From assembly GCA_964401915.1 (NCBI GenBank), contig CAYOAI010000027.1, forward strand, positions 1-7,808: 7,808 nt of DNA, written 5' to 3'. Below the pieces are notes generated by a model. The model made no database searches, had not been told where the DNA came from, and saw nothing but the letters and a program-made list of their open reading frames with translations. Position 1 is the first letter of the stretch. The number at the start of each line of letters is the position of its first letter. The DNA comes from CAZGZD01 sp964401915. GTDB taxonomy: Bacteria > Patescibacteriota > Microgenomatia > UBA1406 > GWC2-37-13. Shown one piece after another: positions 1 to 6,193 of the stretch. A program made the position numbers and the translations under genes.

Positions 1-2
1 AA

Positions 3-281
3 AAGGCCAAAACTATTATTAATAATGTCGGTCTTGAATTTGCCAAAGATAAGGCATGGCGGGATATAGTTAAAAAAGCTCCTCAGTTTGCTCGAGTTGA
101 AAAGCTTGCTGCCTCGGCTGTAGAGCTTAAAGTACTGGGTGAGGTGGATCCACAGGCTCGCTGGGACGCAGCTGGAGAAATAAGACACAGGATAAAAGAA
201 GCCTTTGATAAGGGCGGAATCGAAATTCCCTACCCACAACAAGTCGTACACAATACAGAATATAAAAAGAAAACACAATGA
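3..281 (+). CDS. MscS-family mechanosensitive ion channel, C-terminal part (5' end outside window)
   Basis: The reading frame is open from the first complete codon at position 3 to the TGA at 279-281 and encodes the last 92 residues of a longer protein. The segment contains a conserved-looking stretch (AWRDIVKKAPQFARVEKL, then ELKVLGEVDPQARW) and ends in a helix followed by FDKGGIEIPYPQQVVH. A GI-x-IP(F/Y)PQ motif close to the C-terminus is characteristic of the cytoplasmic alpha/beta domain of MscS-like channels, which release solutes from the cytoplasm under osmotic downshock. The pore-lining helix is not in the window, so the channel assignment rests on this C-terminal domain only. The stop overlaps the ATG of the next gene (ATGA), so the two genes are probably co-transcribed and translationally coupled. 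A short basic tail (EYKKKTQ) follows the domain. Confidence 0.82.
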   Translation, partial: KAKTIINNVGLEFAKDKAWRDIVKKAPQFARVEKLAASAVELKVLGEVDPQARWDAAGEIRHRIKEAFDKGGIEIPYPQQVVHNTEYKKKTQ

Positions 282-1999
282 TCCTCCTCGTTGCATTTGC
301 TTTCCTGGCTGGGATTGTCACAATTTTGTCCCCATGTATCTTGCCAATTCTACCTATTGTCCTATCTGGATCTTTGGGCGGAGGCAGGCGACGACCGCTT
401 GGAGTGGTCACCGGATTTGTAGCAAGCTTTACAATTTTTACACTCTTTCTCTCCGCAATTGTTAAGGCATTTGGTATATCAGCCGACTGGCTGCGTACCT
501 TCTCAATTATCGTAATAGTGCTATTTGGACTAAGTCTTCTTATACCTCAAACTCAACTTACCCTTGAGAAAATCTTCTCAAAACTTTCTGGATTTATTCC
601 GCAAGGGAAAAAAAGATCAGGCTTTGGAGGAGGATTTATAATCGGACTTAGCTTAGGACTCCTATGGACACCTTGTGTAGGACCAATCCTCGCATCCGTC
701 ATATCGCTCGCCCTCACTGGCTCAATCACGGGAAACGCATTATTGATTACTTTCGCATACGCACTCGGTACGGCAATCCCTATGCTTGCGATCGTTGTTG
801 GAGGACGAACACTTCTTCAAAAAAATCCCTGGCTTACGTCTCGCACAGCCACAATTCAGAAAGCTTTTGGAATCATCATGATCGTTCTTGCAGTTGCAAT
901 ATTTCTCAATCTTGATCGGAGGTTTCAGACATATATCGCGACCAAATTTCCGCACTATGGCACAGGGCTTACTCGCTTTGAGGACAATGCCGCAGTACGC
1001 AAACAGCTCGAAGGTATTAAAGCCAACCTCGATAAAAGCATTGTGGGTAAACCCATGAATATCAACAGTCAGGATTTTCCCGAGGCTCCTGAAATTATCC
1101 CAGGTGGAAACTGGTTCAACTCCAAGCCGCTAACTATAAAAAGTCTAAGAGGTAAAGTCGTGCTTGTGGATTTCTGGACATATACGTGCATAAACTGCAT
1201 ACGTACTCTTCCATATATTCGAGATTGGAATACAAAATACAAGGGCGATGGTCTTGTCATCATTGGAGTACACACTCCTGAATTTGAGTTTGAAAAAGAC
1301 TCAAACAATGTCAATAAAGCAATCTCCGACTTTAAGCTTACCTATCCCATCGTACAGGACAATAACTATGCCTCGTGGCGAGCGTATGACAATCATTATT
1401 GGCCAGCCAAATACTTAATAGACAAAGATGGTAAGGTGCGGTACACCCATTTTGGAGAGGGCGACTACGACACCACAGAACAAGCAATTCAGGATCTTCT
1501 CAAAGAAAAAGGAGCAAAGGTAACGAGTAAAATACACAATTCAGAGTATCAAGTGGATACACAGACTCCAGAGACATATTTAGGATATGCTCGTCTACAA
1601 GCTCTTATTCCAACTCAAAACATATCGCGTGATAAATCGATAATCTACTCCAATGATTTCTCTATTCCAGAGAATAATTTCGCACTCACAGGACGCTGGA
1701 TGATCGCTTCAGAATATAGCAGACCTGCACAGAACGCGAAACTTGAGATTAATTTCACCAGCCGCAAGGTATATCTTGTCATGCGACCTAAAAATAAAAC
1801 AATAGCGGGACGAGTAAAAGTATATCTTGACGATAAAGTGGTCACGACCGAAGCCGGCGAAGATGTGAAAGATGGAATCGTCACAGTCAATGATGATCGG
1901 CTCTACAACCTCATCAAGCAAGACTCTGGCAAACAGGGTATCCTCAAGCTCGAATTTCTCGATGATAATCTCGAGCTTTTTGCCTTCACGTTTGGGTAA
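278..1999 (+). CDS. DipZ-like fusion: CcdA/DsbD transmembrane domain, thioredoxin (TlpA-like) domain and DipZ-type C-terminal domain
   Basis: This 573-aa protein should carry electrons from cytoplasmic thioredoxin across the membrane to a thioredoxin domain on the outer face. Residues 1-211 form about six membrane segments. They carry the two CcdA cysteines, Cys20 in LSPCILPILP and Cys133 in LLWTPCVGP, which are the redox pair in this family. Residues about 255-412 are a thioredoxin fold with the active site FWTYTCINC (Cys304/Cys307) and the cis-proline region YWPAKYL (Pro376). Replacement of the usual Trp before the first Cys by Thr is normal for DipZ-type proteins. Residues about 428-573 begin TPETYLGYARLQ and match the beta-rich C-terminal domain of DipZ proteins (Pfam Thioredoxin_10 type). 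Mycobacterial DipZ is somewhat longer. The start overlaps the preceding stop and has no clear Shine-Dalgarno, so coupling to the MscS-like gene is likely. No cytochrome c gene is visible nearby, so general thiol reduction outside the membrane is a better guess than cytochrome maturation. Confidence 0.92.
   Translation: MILLVAFAFLAGIVTILSPCILPILPIVLSGSLGGGRRRPLGVVTGFVASFTIFTLFLSAIVKAFGISADWLRTFSIIVIVLFGLSLLIPQTQLTLEKIFSKLSGFIPQGKKRSGFGGGFIIGLSLGLLWTPCVGPILASVISLALTGSITGNALLITFAYALGTAIPMLAIVVGGRTLLQKNPWLTSRTATIQKAFGIIMIVLAVAIFLNLDRRFQTYIATKFPHYGTGLTRFEDNAAVRKQLEGIKANLDKSIVGKPMNINSQDFPEAPEIIPGGNWFNSKPLTIKSLRGKVVLVDFWTYTCINCIRTLPYIRDWNTKYKGDGLVIIGVHTPEFEFEKDSNNVNKAISDFKLTYPIVQDNNYASWRAYDNHYWPAKYLIDKDGKVRYTHFGEGDYDTTEQAIQDLLKEKGAKVTSKIHNSEYQVDTQTPETYLGYARLQALIPTQNISRDKSIIYSNDFSIPENNFALTGRWMIASEYSRPAQNAKLEINFTSRKVYLVMRPKNKTIAGRVKVYLDDKVVTTEAGEDVKDGIVTVNDDRLYNLIKQDSGKQGILKLEFLDDNLELFAFTFG
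1946..1981 (+). terminator. Possible intrinsic terminator inside the 3' end of the DipZ-like gene
   Basis: A perfect 8-bp inverted repeat, AAGCTCGA (1946-1953) and TCGAGCTT (1971-1978), is separated by 17 nt and runs into five T residues (1977-1981). The arrangement resembles a rho-independent terminator lying just before the stop codon at 1997-1999. The stem is only moderately GC-rich and the loop is long. If it works, it would cut the mRNA shortly before the stop codon, so a coincidental repeat in coding sequence remains plausible. Confidence 0.3.
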
Positions 2000-2027
2000 C
2001 ACGCAGGCTCTTCTGTTTAACCTATAT

Positions 2028-2057
2028 TTGACATTTAGCTCGTTTTTATTTGATAAT
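2028..2057 (+). promoter_or_regulatory. Sigma70-type promoter of the HExxH protein gene, likely leaderless
   Basis: A perfect -35 hexamer TTGACA (2028-2033) is followed after 18 nt by GATAAT (2052-2057, 5 of 6 consensus). Only five bases separate the -10 from the ATG at 2063, so the predicted transcription start falls on or next to the start codon. An in-frame TAA at 2057-2059 rules out an ATG further upstream. Confidence 0.7.
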
Positions 2058-2062
2058 AAATT

Positions 2063-4165
2063 ATGCCAGATGGCCCAGGACAAGAAATCGCAAAGTCACC
2101 CCCATCAGTTGATCGTGCACCTCGAGGGATAAATCACACATCTTTGCCTCGACGACTACTTCTATCTGCAGCTGTTGCTCTTGGTTCTTCTGCTGGATTA
2201 TCAAGCTCAGAACCTCCACCACCTACTCCACCAGTACCGATCGTAGTCCCCCCTCCTGTTGAACTTGGAGAGTTGAGAATTCTACCTCAGGATGAAGTAT
2301 CAAATATTCACCCAGCTCCAAATCTACCTGAGCTTACTCAATGTCCTCCAGAGGATATCGATAGACTAAGTAGTATTCATGTTAATTCTAGTGAGACAAG
2401 GACCCCGCCTGATGATGTAATACGAGTATTTCGCCCGCTCAGAGGACCGGATATACAAGAAGGAACAACGCCAACAGTCGGCTCGTTTGAACTTATACCT
2501 GACGGTGACGTCTCTCTCAATCCCGCCTATAACACCCCTGATCTACAAGCCGAAGGCGTTGCATTAATGCGAGATTTGAGAGACTTGACTATCGATACAA
2601 TAGGCTCGATCAACGAGGGGCTTCCCAATGATTTAAGAACTAATACAGTAGTTATTAAACAAGCAGATGTGTTGTGTGATGGCATAGGACATATAAATGA
2701 CGGTTACTGGGATCCCACTGGCACTATCACTGTGACTTTGGATAATACAGGTGTCGTTGACAGACAAGAAGTCCGTCGGACATTAAATCACGAAGAAGGC
2801 CATAATATATTCGATGCAGCAGCTCATCAACAGAGTGGAACAGCACGCGAAGATGATATAAAGGGTATTCACCAATCCTTTGCTGGATTGACTGCAGCCT
2901 ATCGCGAGCTTGCTGCACAAAGCAATGGATGGCTCAAAGATCATCTTGATACTTTATATGCCATAGCGGGACAAGGCTTATCACCCGATGATGTGCAATT
3001 TATAAATAACAGATTGGGACAGCTCTGTATAGGCGTGCCAACTATAGGGGGAAATAGTGAAGATAGAACATTTGGCATAATCCAAGAAGGTCAATACACA
3101 GGAGACAGAGGTGGTCACCCATACAATGAAGATGAGGCATTCGCCAGTACATTTGCGATTATGAGGATGCTTCCTGAAAGTTTCTTAGCTACCCTACGGG
3201 GCCTACCACCCCATAAACGTCAGATTATAGCTCAACTTGCTCAAGAAGTATTCAATGTTACCAAGACTGCCTATGGAGACTCGACAGACGATATATTAAC
3301 AGCTTTATTTGGAAATGCAGTTGTTAATGAAGTCAGAAGTGCAGCCACATCCACAGATTCAAATACCGTCATTGCAATCGACAGTAATAGTTATTGCTAC
3401 AACTCAGGTGTGGGCGGGGGGCTTGAGAATATCCTTGGGCGCCAACCGATAGAAAACAGCCATCCACAAAGATTGTCTCCCCAATGGCGCAGTTTATTTA
3501 CAGATGCATATATAAATGCGTATGGCATAAATTTACATGATAATCAAGGCACAACCACCAACTCGAAGCTTATAAATGAAGCCTTTGCGGCATTGGAATG
3601 GTCTGATCTAACACATAGATATAGTATCACCTCTCCTACAGCGTGGCTTAATCCTATCAGATTCAGAGAAGATATTCGCTCGGGCAGACAACTTTCTCAA
3701 GACGAGATCTTAGCCGCAATTACTCACCCCGCACTAAATAATAATTTAGATCAAAATACACTCGTTGAATTCGTAAGTAATCAAGTATTAAGCCCCGAAC
3801 AATTTGCTATATTGTTGACGCGCCTTGATTCTGCTCTTGGTAATTCACAAGATATTGAGGACTTAGCGGCAAGGTTTCAATCCCAAGGAAGACTACACGG
3901 AAACGATGAAAACACTTTCTACGCACAATTGAGAACTATAATAGGTACTCATGAAAATTTATATATCGACGAAGCACGAGAAATATATCTCCAATTAATC
4001 CCTCAAGGGACCAATGAACAAGCAGAGACAGAATCTCCACCCCCTCCTCATGTAACCCATCAAAGATCTCGACAGCCTAACCAAGTTAATTCTGTGCAAG
4101 CAGGTGGAAATAATTATTCAAACCCCCAAGGCACTACTCCTCGCAATCAAATTGGTCGTAGGTAA
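2063..4165 (+). CDS. Large putative exported protein with a HEEGH zinc-metalloprotease motif, family not recognised
   Basis: This 700-aa protein does not match a family I can name. Residues 29-48 (LPRRLLLSAAVALGSSAGLS) are two arginines followed by a modest hydrophobic stretch, which could be a signal or anchor. A proline-rich linker follows at 50-65. Residues 236-252 contain EVRRTLNHEEGHNIFDA, with an HExxH zinc-binding and catalytic motif (His243, Glu244, His247). At 353-367 the sequence PYNEDEAFASTFAIM resembles the downstream helix of gluzincins such as the anthrax lethal-factor-like group, where a Glu is the third zinc ligand; Glu358 or Glu356 would be the candidate. The region from about 470 to 650 is helical-looking and has no recognisable motif. 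The tail (650-700) is Pro, Gln and Asn rich and looks disordered. The four cysteines (94, 205, 322, 445) are scattered. The start is fixed by an in-frame TAA two codons upstream. The metalloprotease role is inferred from motifs only; export is possible but the signal is weak. Confidence 0.75.
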   Translation: MPDGPGQEIAKSPPSVDRAPRGINHTSLPRRLLLSAAVALGSSAGLSSSEPPPPTPPVPIVVPPPVELGELRILPQDEVSNIHPAPNLPELTQCPPEDIDRLSSIHVNSSETRTPPDDVIRVFRPLRGPDIQEGTTPTVGSFELIPDGDVSLNPAYNTPDLQAEGVALMRDLRDLTIDTIGSINEGLPNDLRTNTVVIKQADVLCDGIGHINDGYWDPTGTITVTLDNTGVVDRQEVRRTLNHEEGHNIFDAAAHQQSGTAREDDIKGIHQSFAGLTAAYRELAAQSNGWLKDHLDTLYAIAGQGLSPDDVQFINNRLGQLCIGVPTIGGNSEDRTFGIIQEGQYTGDRGGHPYNEDEAFASTFAIMRMLPESFLATLRGLPPHKRQIIAQLAQEVFNVTKTAYGDSTDDILTALFGNAVVNEVRSAATSTDSNTVIAIDSNSYCYNSGVGGGLENILGRQPIENSHPQRLSPQWRSLFTDAYINAYGINLHDNQGTTTNSKLINEAFAALEWSDLTHRYSITSPTAWLNPIRFREDIRSGRQLSQDEILAAITHPALNNNLDQNTLVEFVSNQVLSPEQFAILLTRLDSALGNSQDIEDLAARFQSQGRLHGNDENTFYAQLRTIIGTHENLYIDEAREIYLQLIPQGTNEQAETESPPPPHVTHQRSRQPNQVNSVQAGGNNYSNPQGTTPRNQIGRR

Positions 4166-4185
4166 TTTCTTTATTCTATTTTCCC

Positions 4186-4214
4186 TTGACAAGGGTTAAA
4201 AAAATACGTACAAA
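4186..4214 (+). promoter_or_regulatory. Sigma70-type promoter of the 329-aa protein gene, likely leaderless
   Basis: A perfect -35 TTGACA (4186-4191) sits in the palindrome CCCTTGACAAGGG (4183-4195). A weaker -10, TACAAA (4209-4214, 4 of 6), follows after 17 nt. Six bases separate the -10 from the ATG at 4221, placing the predicted transcription start at the start codon. An in-frame TAG at 4215-4217 excludes a longer protein. No Shine-Dalgarno is present. Confidence 0.62.
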
Positions 4215-4220
4215 TAGTAT

Positions 4221-5210
4221 ATGTTAGGAAAACCGGATATAGACGAAGATCAGGTGGTCGATACCGCAACTGCCGAAGCTCCTGAAGAGACCCAAACAAC
4301 CACAGCTGACTCAGCAGATACAGCACGCCAAGAAACATCCGCAGAAGGAACAACCCAAGAATCCGCAGGCCAAGCTCAAGACGCACAATCTACAGATGCT
4401 GGCGAGCAAACAACTGAAGCGGCTGAAGTTGAACGAGCGGCGCCCGAACTGGTTCAAGAAAAACCTATCCCCTCAAAGCTCGGAGCAGCAATAGCGAACA
4501 TTGAGACTGGATTTACCGAGCAGATTAATCAAATTACCAATGAGCAGACAAGAGAAGCTCTCACCCAGTCGGCAAAAGTGGCGCAACAGCTGCAAGGGTC
4601 AAATGGAGAAACTATCTTGGTCAGTAATCAGGGAGTAGCTGGCACGAATACCGAAGGCGCACAAACTCGCACATTTGCATACTCGGTTGAGCCACATGGT
4701 GAAGAAGGCGCTCGAGTTGGCCTTTTGGAAGTAAGAGTCGGCGACGCGGTCGCGGCCGACGCTGCATATGACTTTGAACAGGCAAGAGGAGCTCTTACTC
4801 AAGAGCTTGGTGTCGAGCCGGACAAGATTGGTGATGTGTTTGTCCAAGTTCCACAAGCAGACTTTTCAGATCGGGCAAAAGATTCAAGCAAAGCTGTCGC
4901 CACATACAACTTCGATGAAAGTGAAGAAACACAACAAACATTCAACAAAGCCTGGATTGACAGCAAAGAAGGCGCACAAGCTAAGATAGTAGCAGCCAAG
5001 AAATTCGCACTTACAGACAAAGCGATATCCGGCGCGACCGAGGCGCTCAGCGGCCAACCTACACAACCTGAGCCTGTTGTTGTTGAGTCAACTGTACCAG
5101 AAGCAGTTCCTTCTCAAGCTCCCGAACCAGTCATACCCGATCAGCCAGAGCCTGCCACCGGACCACCTGTTTCACAGCCAGCCCCACCTGAACCAAGACC
5201 GGTGATCTAA
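4221..5210 (+). CDS. Acidic Cys-free protein with disordered ends, unknown function
   Basis: I do not recognise this 329-aa protein. Three zones can be seen. Residues 1 to about 85 are rich in Ala, Glu, Thr, Gln and Asp (for example ETQTTTADSADTARQETSAE), strongly acidic and probably disordered. Residues about 86-275 look folded, with amphipathic helices (AAIANIETGFTEQINQITNE) and alternating strand-like stretches (ETILVSNQGV, ARVGLLEVRVGDAV, IGDVFVQVPQADF). Residues about 279-329 are a Pro/Glu/Val tail with PEP and QPEP repeats. There is no cysteine, a single Trp (245), no signal peptide and no membrane segment, so a cytoplasmic location is the simplest reading. The ATG is forced by an in-frame TAG two codons upstream. 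The gene has its own promoter and lies 55 nt after the HExxH gene. Pro-rich termini could be binding arms or spacers, but that is a guess. Confidence 0.75.
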   Translation: MLGKPDIDEDQVVDTATAEAPEETQTTTADSADTARQETSAEGTTQESAGQAQDAQSTDAGEQTTEAAEVERAAPELVQEKPIPSKLGAAIANIETGFTEQINQITNEQTREALTQSAKVAQQLQGSNGETILVSNQGVAGTNTEGAQTRTFAYSVEPHGEEGARVGLLEVRVGDAVAADAAYDFEQARGALTQELGVEPDKIGDVFVQVPQADFSDRAKDSSKAVATYNFDESEETQQTFNKAWIDSKEGAQAKIVAAKKFALTDKAISGATEALSGQPTQPEPVVVESTVPEAVPSQAPEPVIPDQPEPATGPPVSQPAPPEPRPVI

Positions 5211-5244
5211 TCACTAAATTAATCTCTCATCTTTTCAAAAGGCC

Positions 5245-5274
5245 TTGACAATGTTCATGCAGCTGTAGTAAAGT
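5245..5274 (+). promoter_or_regulatory. Sigma70-type promoter of the 66-aa protein gene, likely leaderless
   Basis: A perfect -35 TTGACA (5245-5250), in the context CCTTGACAA shared with the 4186 and 7551 promoters, is followed after 18 nt by TAAAGT (5269-5274, 4 of 6 to consensus). Six bases then lead to the ATG at 5281. An in-frame TAA at 5269-5271 overlaps the -10, so no upstream start is possible. Confidence 0.55.
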
Positions 5275-5280
5275 TTTTGT

Positions 5281-5481
5281 ATGCCAGAAGGAGAAGGATC
5301 TAAACCAACCCCTGCTGAAGTAACAGGAAATAGAAAAGCGGCTGCTAGGGAAGGTCGGCGTATATTTACAAATAGCGGCACTGCAATAACACAAGCACCT
5401 GAAGCTCAACCTACTAATTTTGATAAATTGAGGAGAAAAGCGGAAATACGTGCAAAAAGACCTCACAAACCCATTCGATAA
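5281..5481 (+). CDS. Small basic protein of unknown function
   Basis: This 66-residue open frame is supported as a gene by its dedicated promoter with a consensus -35 and the same promoter-to-ATG spacing as its two upstream neighbours. I recognise no family. The first 25 residues are polar (MPEGEGSKPTPAEVTGNRKA) and the C-terminus is strongly basic (DKLRRKAEIRAKRPHKPIR), which could suit contact with nucleic acid or ribosomes, although nothing proves this. There is no Cys or Trp, no membrane segment and no signal peptide. Its first codons (ATGCCAGAAGGAGAAGGA) resemble those of the 700-aa protein gene (ATGCCAGATGGCCCAGGA). It ends 96 nt before the 3' end of the oppositely oriented tRNA-Pro gene, and no clear terminator lies between them. 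Confidence 0.55.
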   Translation: MPEGEGSKPTPAEVTGNRKAAAREGRRIFTNSGTAITQAPEAQPTNFDKLRRKAEIRAKRPHKPIR

Positions 5482-5577
5482 CTCGCAGTAACTGCAAGCA
5501 TATTTAAATACAGACTGAATATCAGCCGACTGCATTAATTTTCCACTTTAATTCTTTAGCTATAAATAGACCTTTTG

Positions 5578-5651
5578 TCGGGGTGGTGGGACTCGAACCC
5601 ACGGCCTCGCGCTCCCAAAGCGCGCACTCTAGCCATCTGAGCTACACCCCG
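5578..5651 (-). tRNA. tRNA-Pro (anticodon UGG)
   Basis: Read on the minus strand from 5651, the sequence folds into a standard 74-nt cloverleaf. The acceptor stem is CGGGGTG with CACCCCG, seven perfect pairs. The D arm is GCTC/GAGT with loop AGATGGCTA. The anticodon stem is CGCGC/GCGCG with loop TTTGGGA, and the T arm is GTGGG/CCCAC with loop TTCGAGT. The discriminator base is A. The anticodon TGG followed by G37 identifies proline. The 3' CCA is not encoded (the genome continues CAA), so a CCA-adding enzyme is needed. The gene is divergent from the peroxiredoxin gene. Confidence 0.97.
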
Positions 5652-5663
5652 TGATGAACTCTT

Positions 5664-5669
5664 ATTATA
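5664..5669 (-). promoter_or_regulatory. -10 element for tRNA-Pro
   Basis: On the minus strand a perfect TATAAT lies 12 nt before the tRNA 5' end, giving a leader of about six bases. No convincing -35 hexamer is visible at 16-18 nt. The intergenic space is shared with the divergent promoter of the peroxiredoxin gene. Confidence 0.6.
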
Positions 5670-5701
5670 CTCCACGCTCATTACTCTCGCTGACTGAATA
5701 T

Positions 5702-5710
5702 TGATATAAT
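5702..5710 (+). promoter_or_regulatory. Extended -10 promoter of the peroxiredoxin gene, likely leaderless
   Basis: TGATATAAT combines the TGn extension with a perfect -10 (TATAAT, 5705-5710). No good -35 is present, which is typical of extended -10 promoters. Six bases separate it from the ATG at 5717, so transcription should begin at the start codon. An in-frame TAG at 5714-5716 directly precedes the ATG. Confidence 0.7.
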
Positions 5711-5716
5711 CAATAG

Positions 5717-6187
5717 ATGACAACTTTAAAGATTGGATCCCAAGCTCCTGATTTTGCACTTCAAGATCAAACAGGCAGGATGCGCACTCTTCAAGATTTC
5801 AAAGGCAACTGGCTCGTCGTATACTTTTATCCCAAAGACGATACTCCAGGATGCACGAAGGAAGCTTGCAGTTTCCGAGATAGTTTCACTGAACTTTTGA
5901 AAAATAATATCAAGGTCGTTGGCATCTCAAAAGACTCAGTCACCTCTCACAAAAAATTTGCAGATAAATACTCACTTACATTCCCACTACTTGCGGATGA
6001 GGACAAATCTGTTCAAAAAGCATATGGTGCGTGGGGTGAAAAGACCTTCATGGGTCGTACATTTGAGGGTACTCTACGCCAGACATTTCTTATCGATCCC
6101 CAAGGTGTGATACGAAAAATCTACCCCAAGGTCGTGCCACTTGATCATGCAGGTCAAATCCTTAATGACTTTGCAAAACTTACATAA
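5717..6187 (+). CDS. bcp: Thioredoxin-dependent peroxiredoxin, BCP/PrxQ type
   Basis: This 156-aa protein is full length for the BCP (bacterioferritin comigratory protein) group, which reduces hydrogen peroxide and organic peroxides in the cytoplasm using thioredoxin as electron donor. The N-terminus has the family opening GSQAPDFALQDQTG. The active site is YPKDDTPGCTKEACSFRD, with Thr43, peroxidatic Cys46 and, five residues later, Cys51 as the probable resolving cysteine, the spacing seen in E. coli BCP. The active-site Arg is Arg121 in RQTFLIDPQG. It is the first gene of a two-gene unit, with the nuclease starting six bases after its stop. It functionally complements the DipZ-like thiol exporter in this window, although no thioredoxin gene is present. 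The start is fixed by the in-frame TAG directly upstream. Confidence 0.97.
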   Translation: MTTLKIGSQAPDFALQDQTGRMRTLQDFKGNWLVVYFYPKDDTPGCTKEACSFRDSFTELLKNNIKVVGISKDSVTSHKKFADKYSLTFPLLADEDKSVQKAYGAWGEKTFMGRTFEGTLRQTFLIDPQGVIRKIYPKVVPLDHAGQILNDFAKLT

Positions 6188-6193
6188 AGTGTA

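Noticed and set aside
1709..2083. 124-aa minus-strand open frame opposite the DipZ-like gene
   Set aside because: It lies antisense to a well-supported coding region and has no promoter or family-like motif.
2147..2206. Tat signal peptide in the 700-aa protein
   Set aside because: Two arginines precede the hydrophobic stretch, but the consensus around them is poor (PRRLLL, no Phe) and no cleavage motif is clear; I report only a possible signal or anchor.
4183..4195. Palindrome CCCTTGACAAGGG as an operator or terminator
   Set aside because: It overlaps the -35; TTGACAA flanked by C and G readily gives a palindrome, and no T-run follows. I treat it as part of the promoter.
4171..4386. 71-aa minus-strand Leu-rich open frame
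   Set aside because: The Leu-rich sequence is the antisense of the Gln/Glu-rich repeats of the 329-aa protein and is a composition artefact.
5202..5214. GTGAT/ATCAC repeat at the end of the 329-aa gene as a terminator
   Set aside because: The stem is short and weak and is not followed by a T-run.
5231..5241. CTTTTCAAAAG hairpin after the 329-aa gene
   Set aside because: Five A/T-rich pairs with a one-base loop cannot form a stable terminator.
5556..5759. 67-aa minus-strand open frame across the tRNA
   Set aside because: It covers the tRNA-Pro gene and the start of bcp; the open frame is a by-product of the tRNA sequence.
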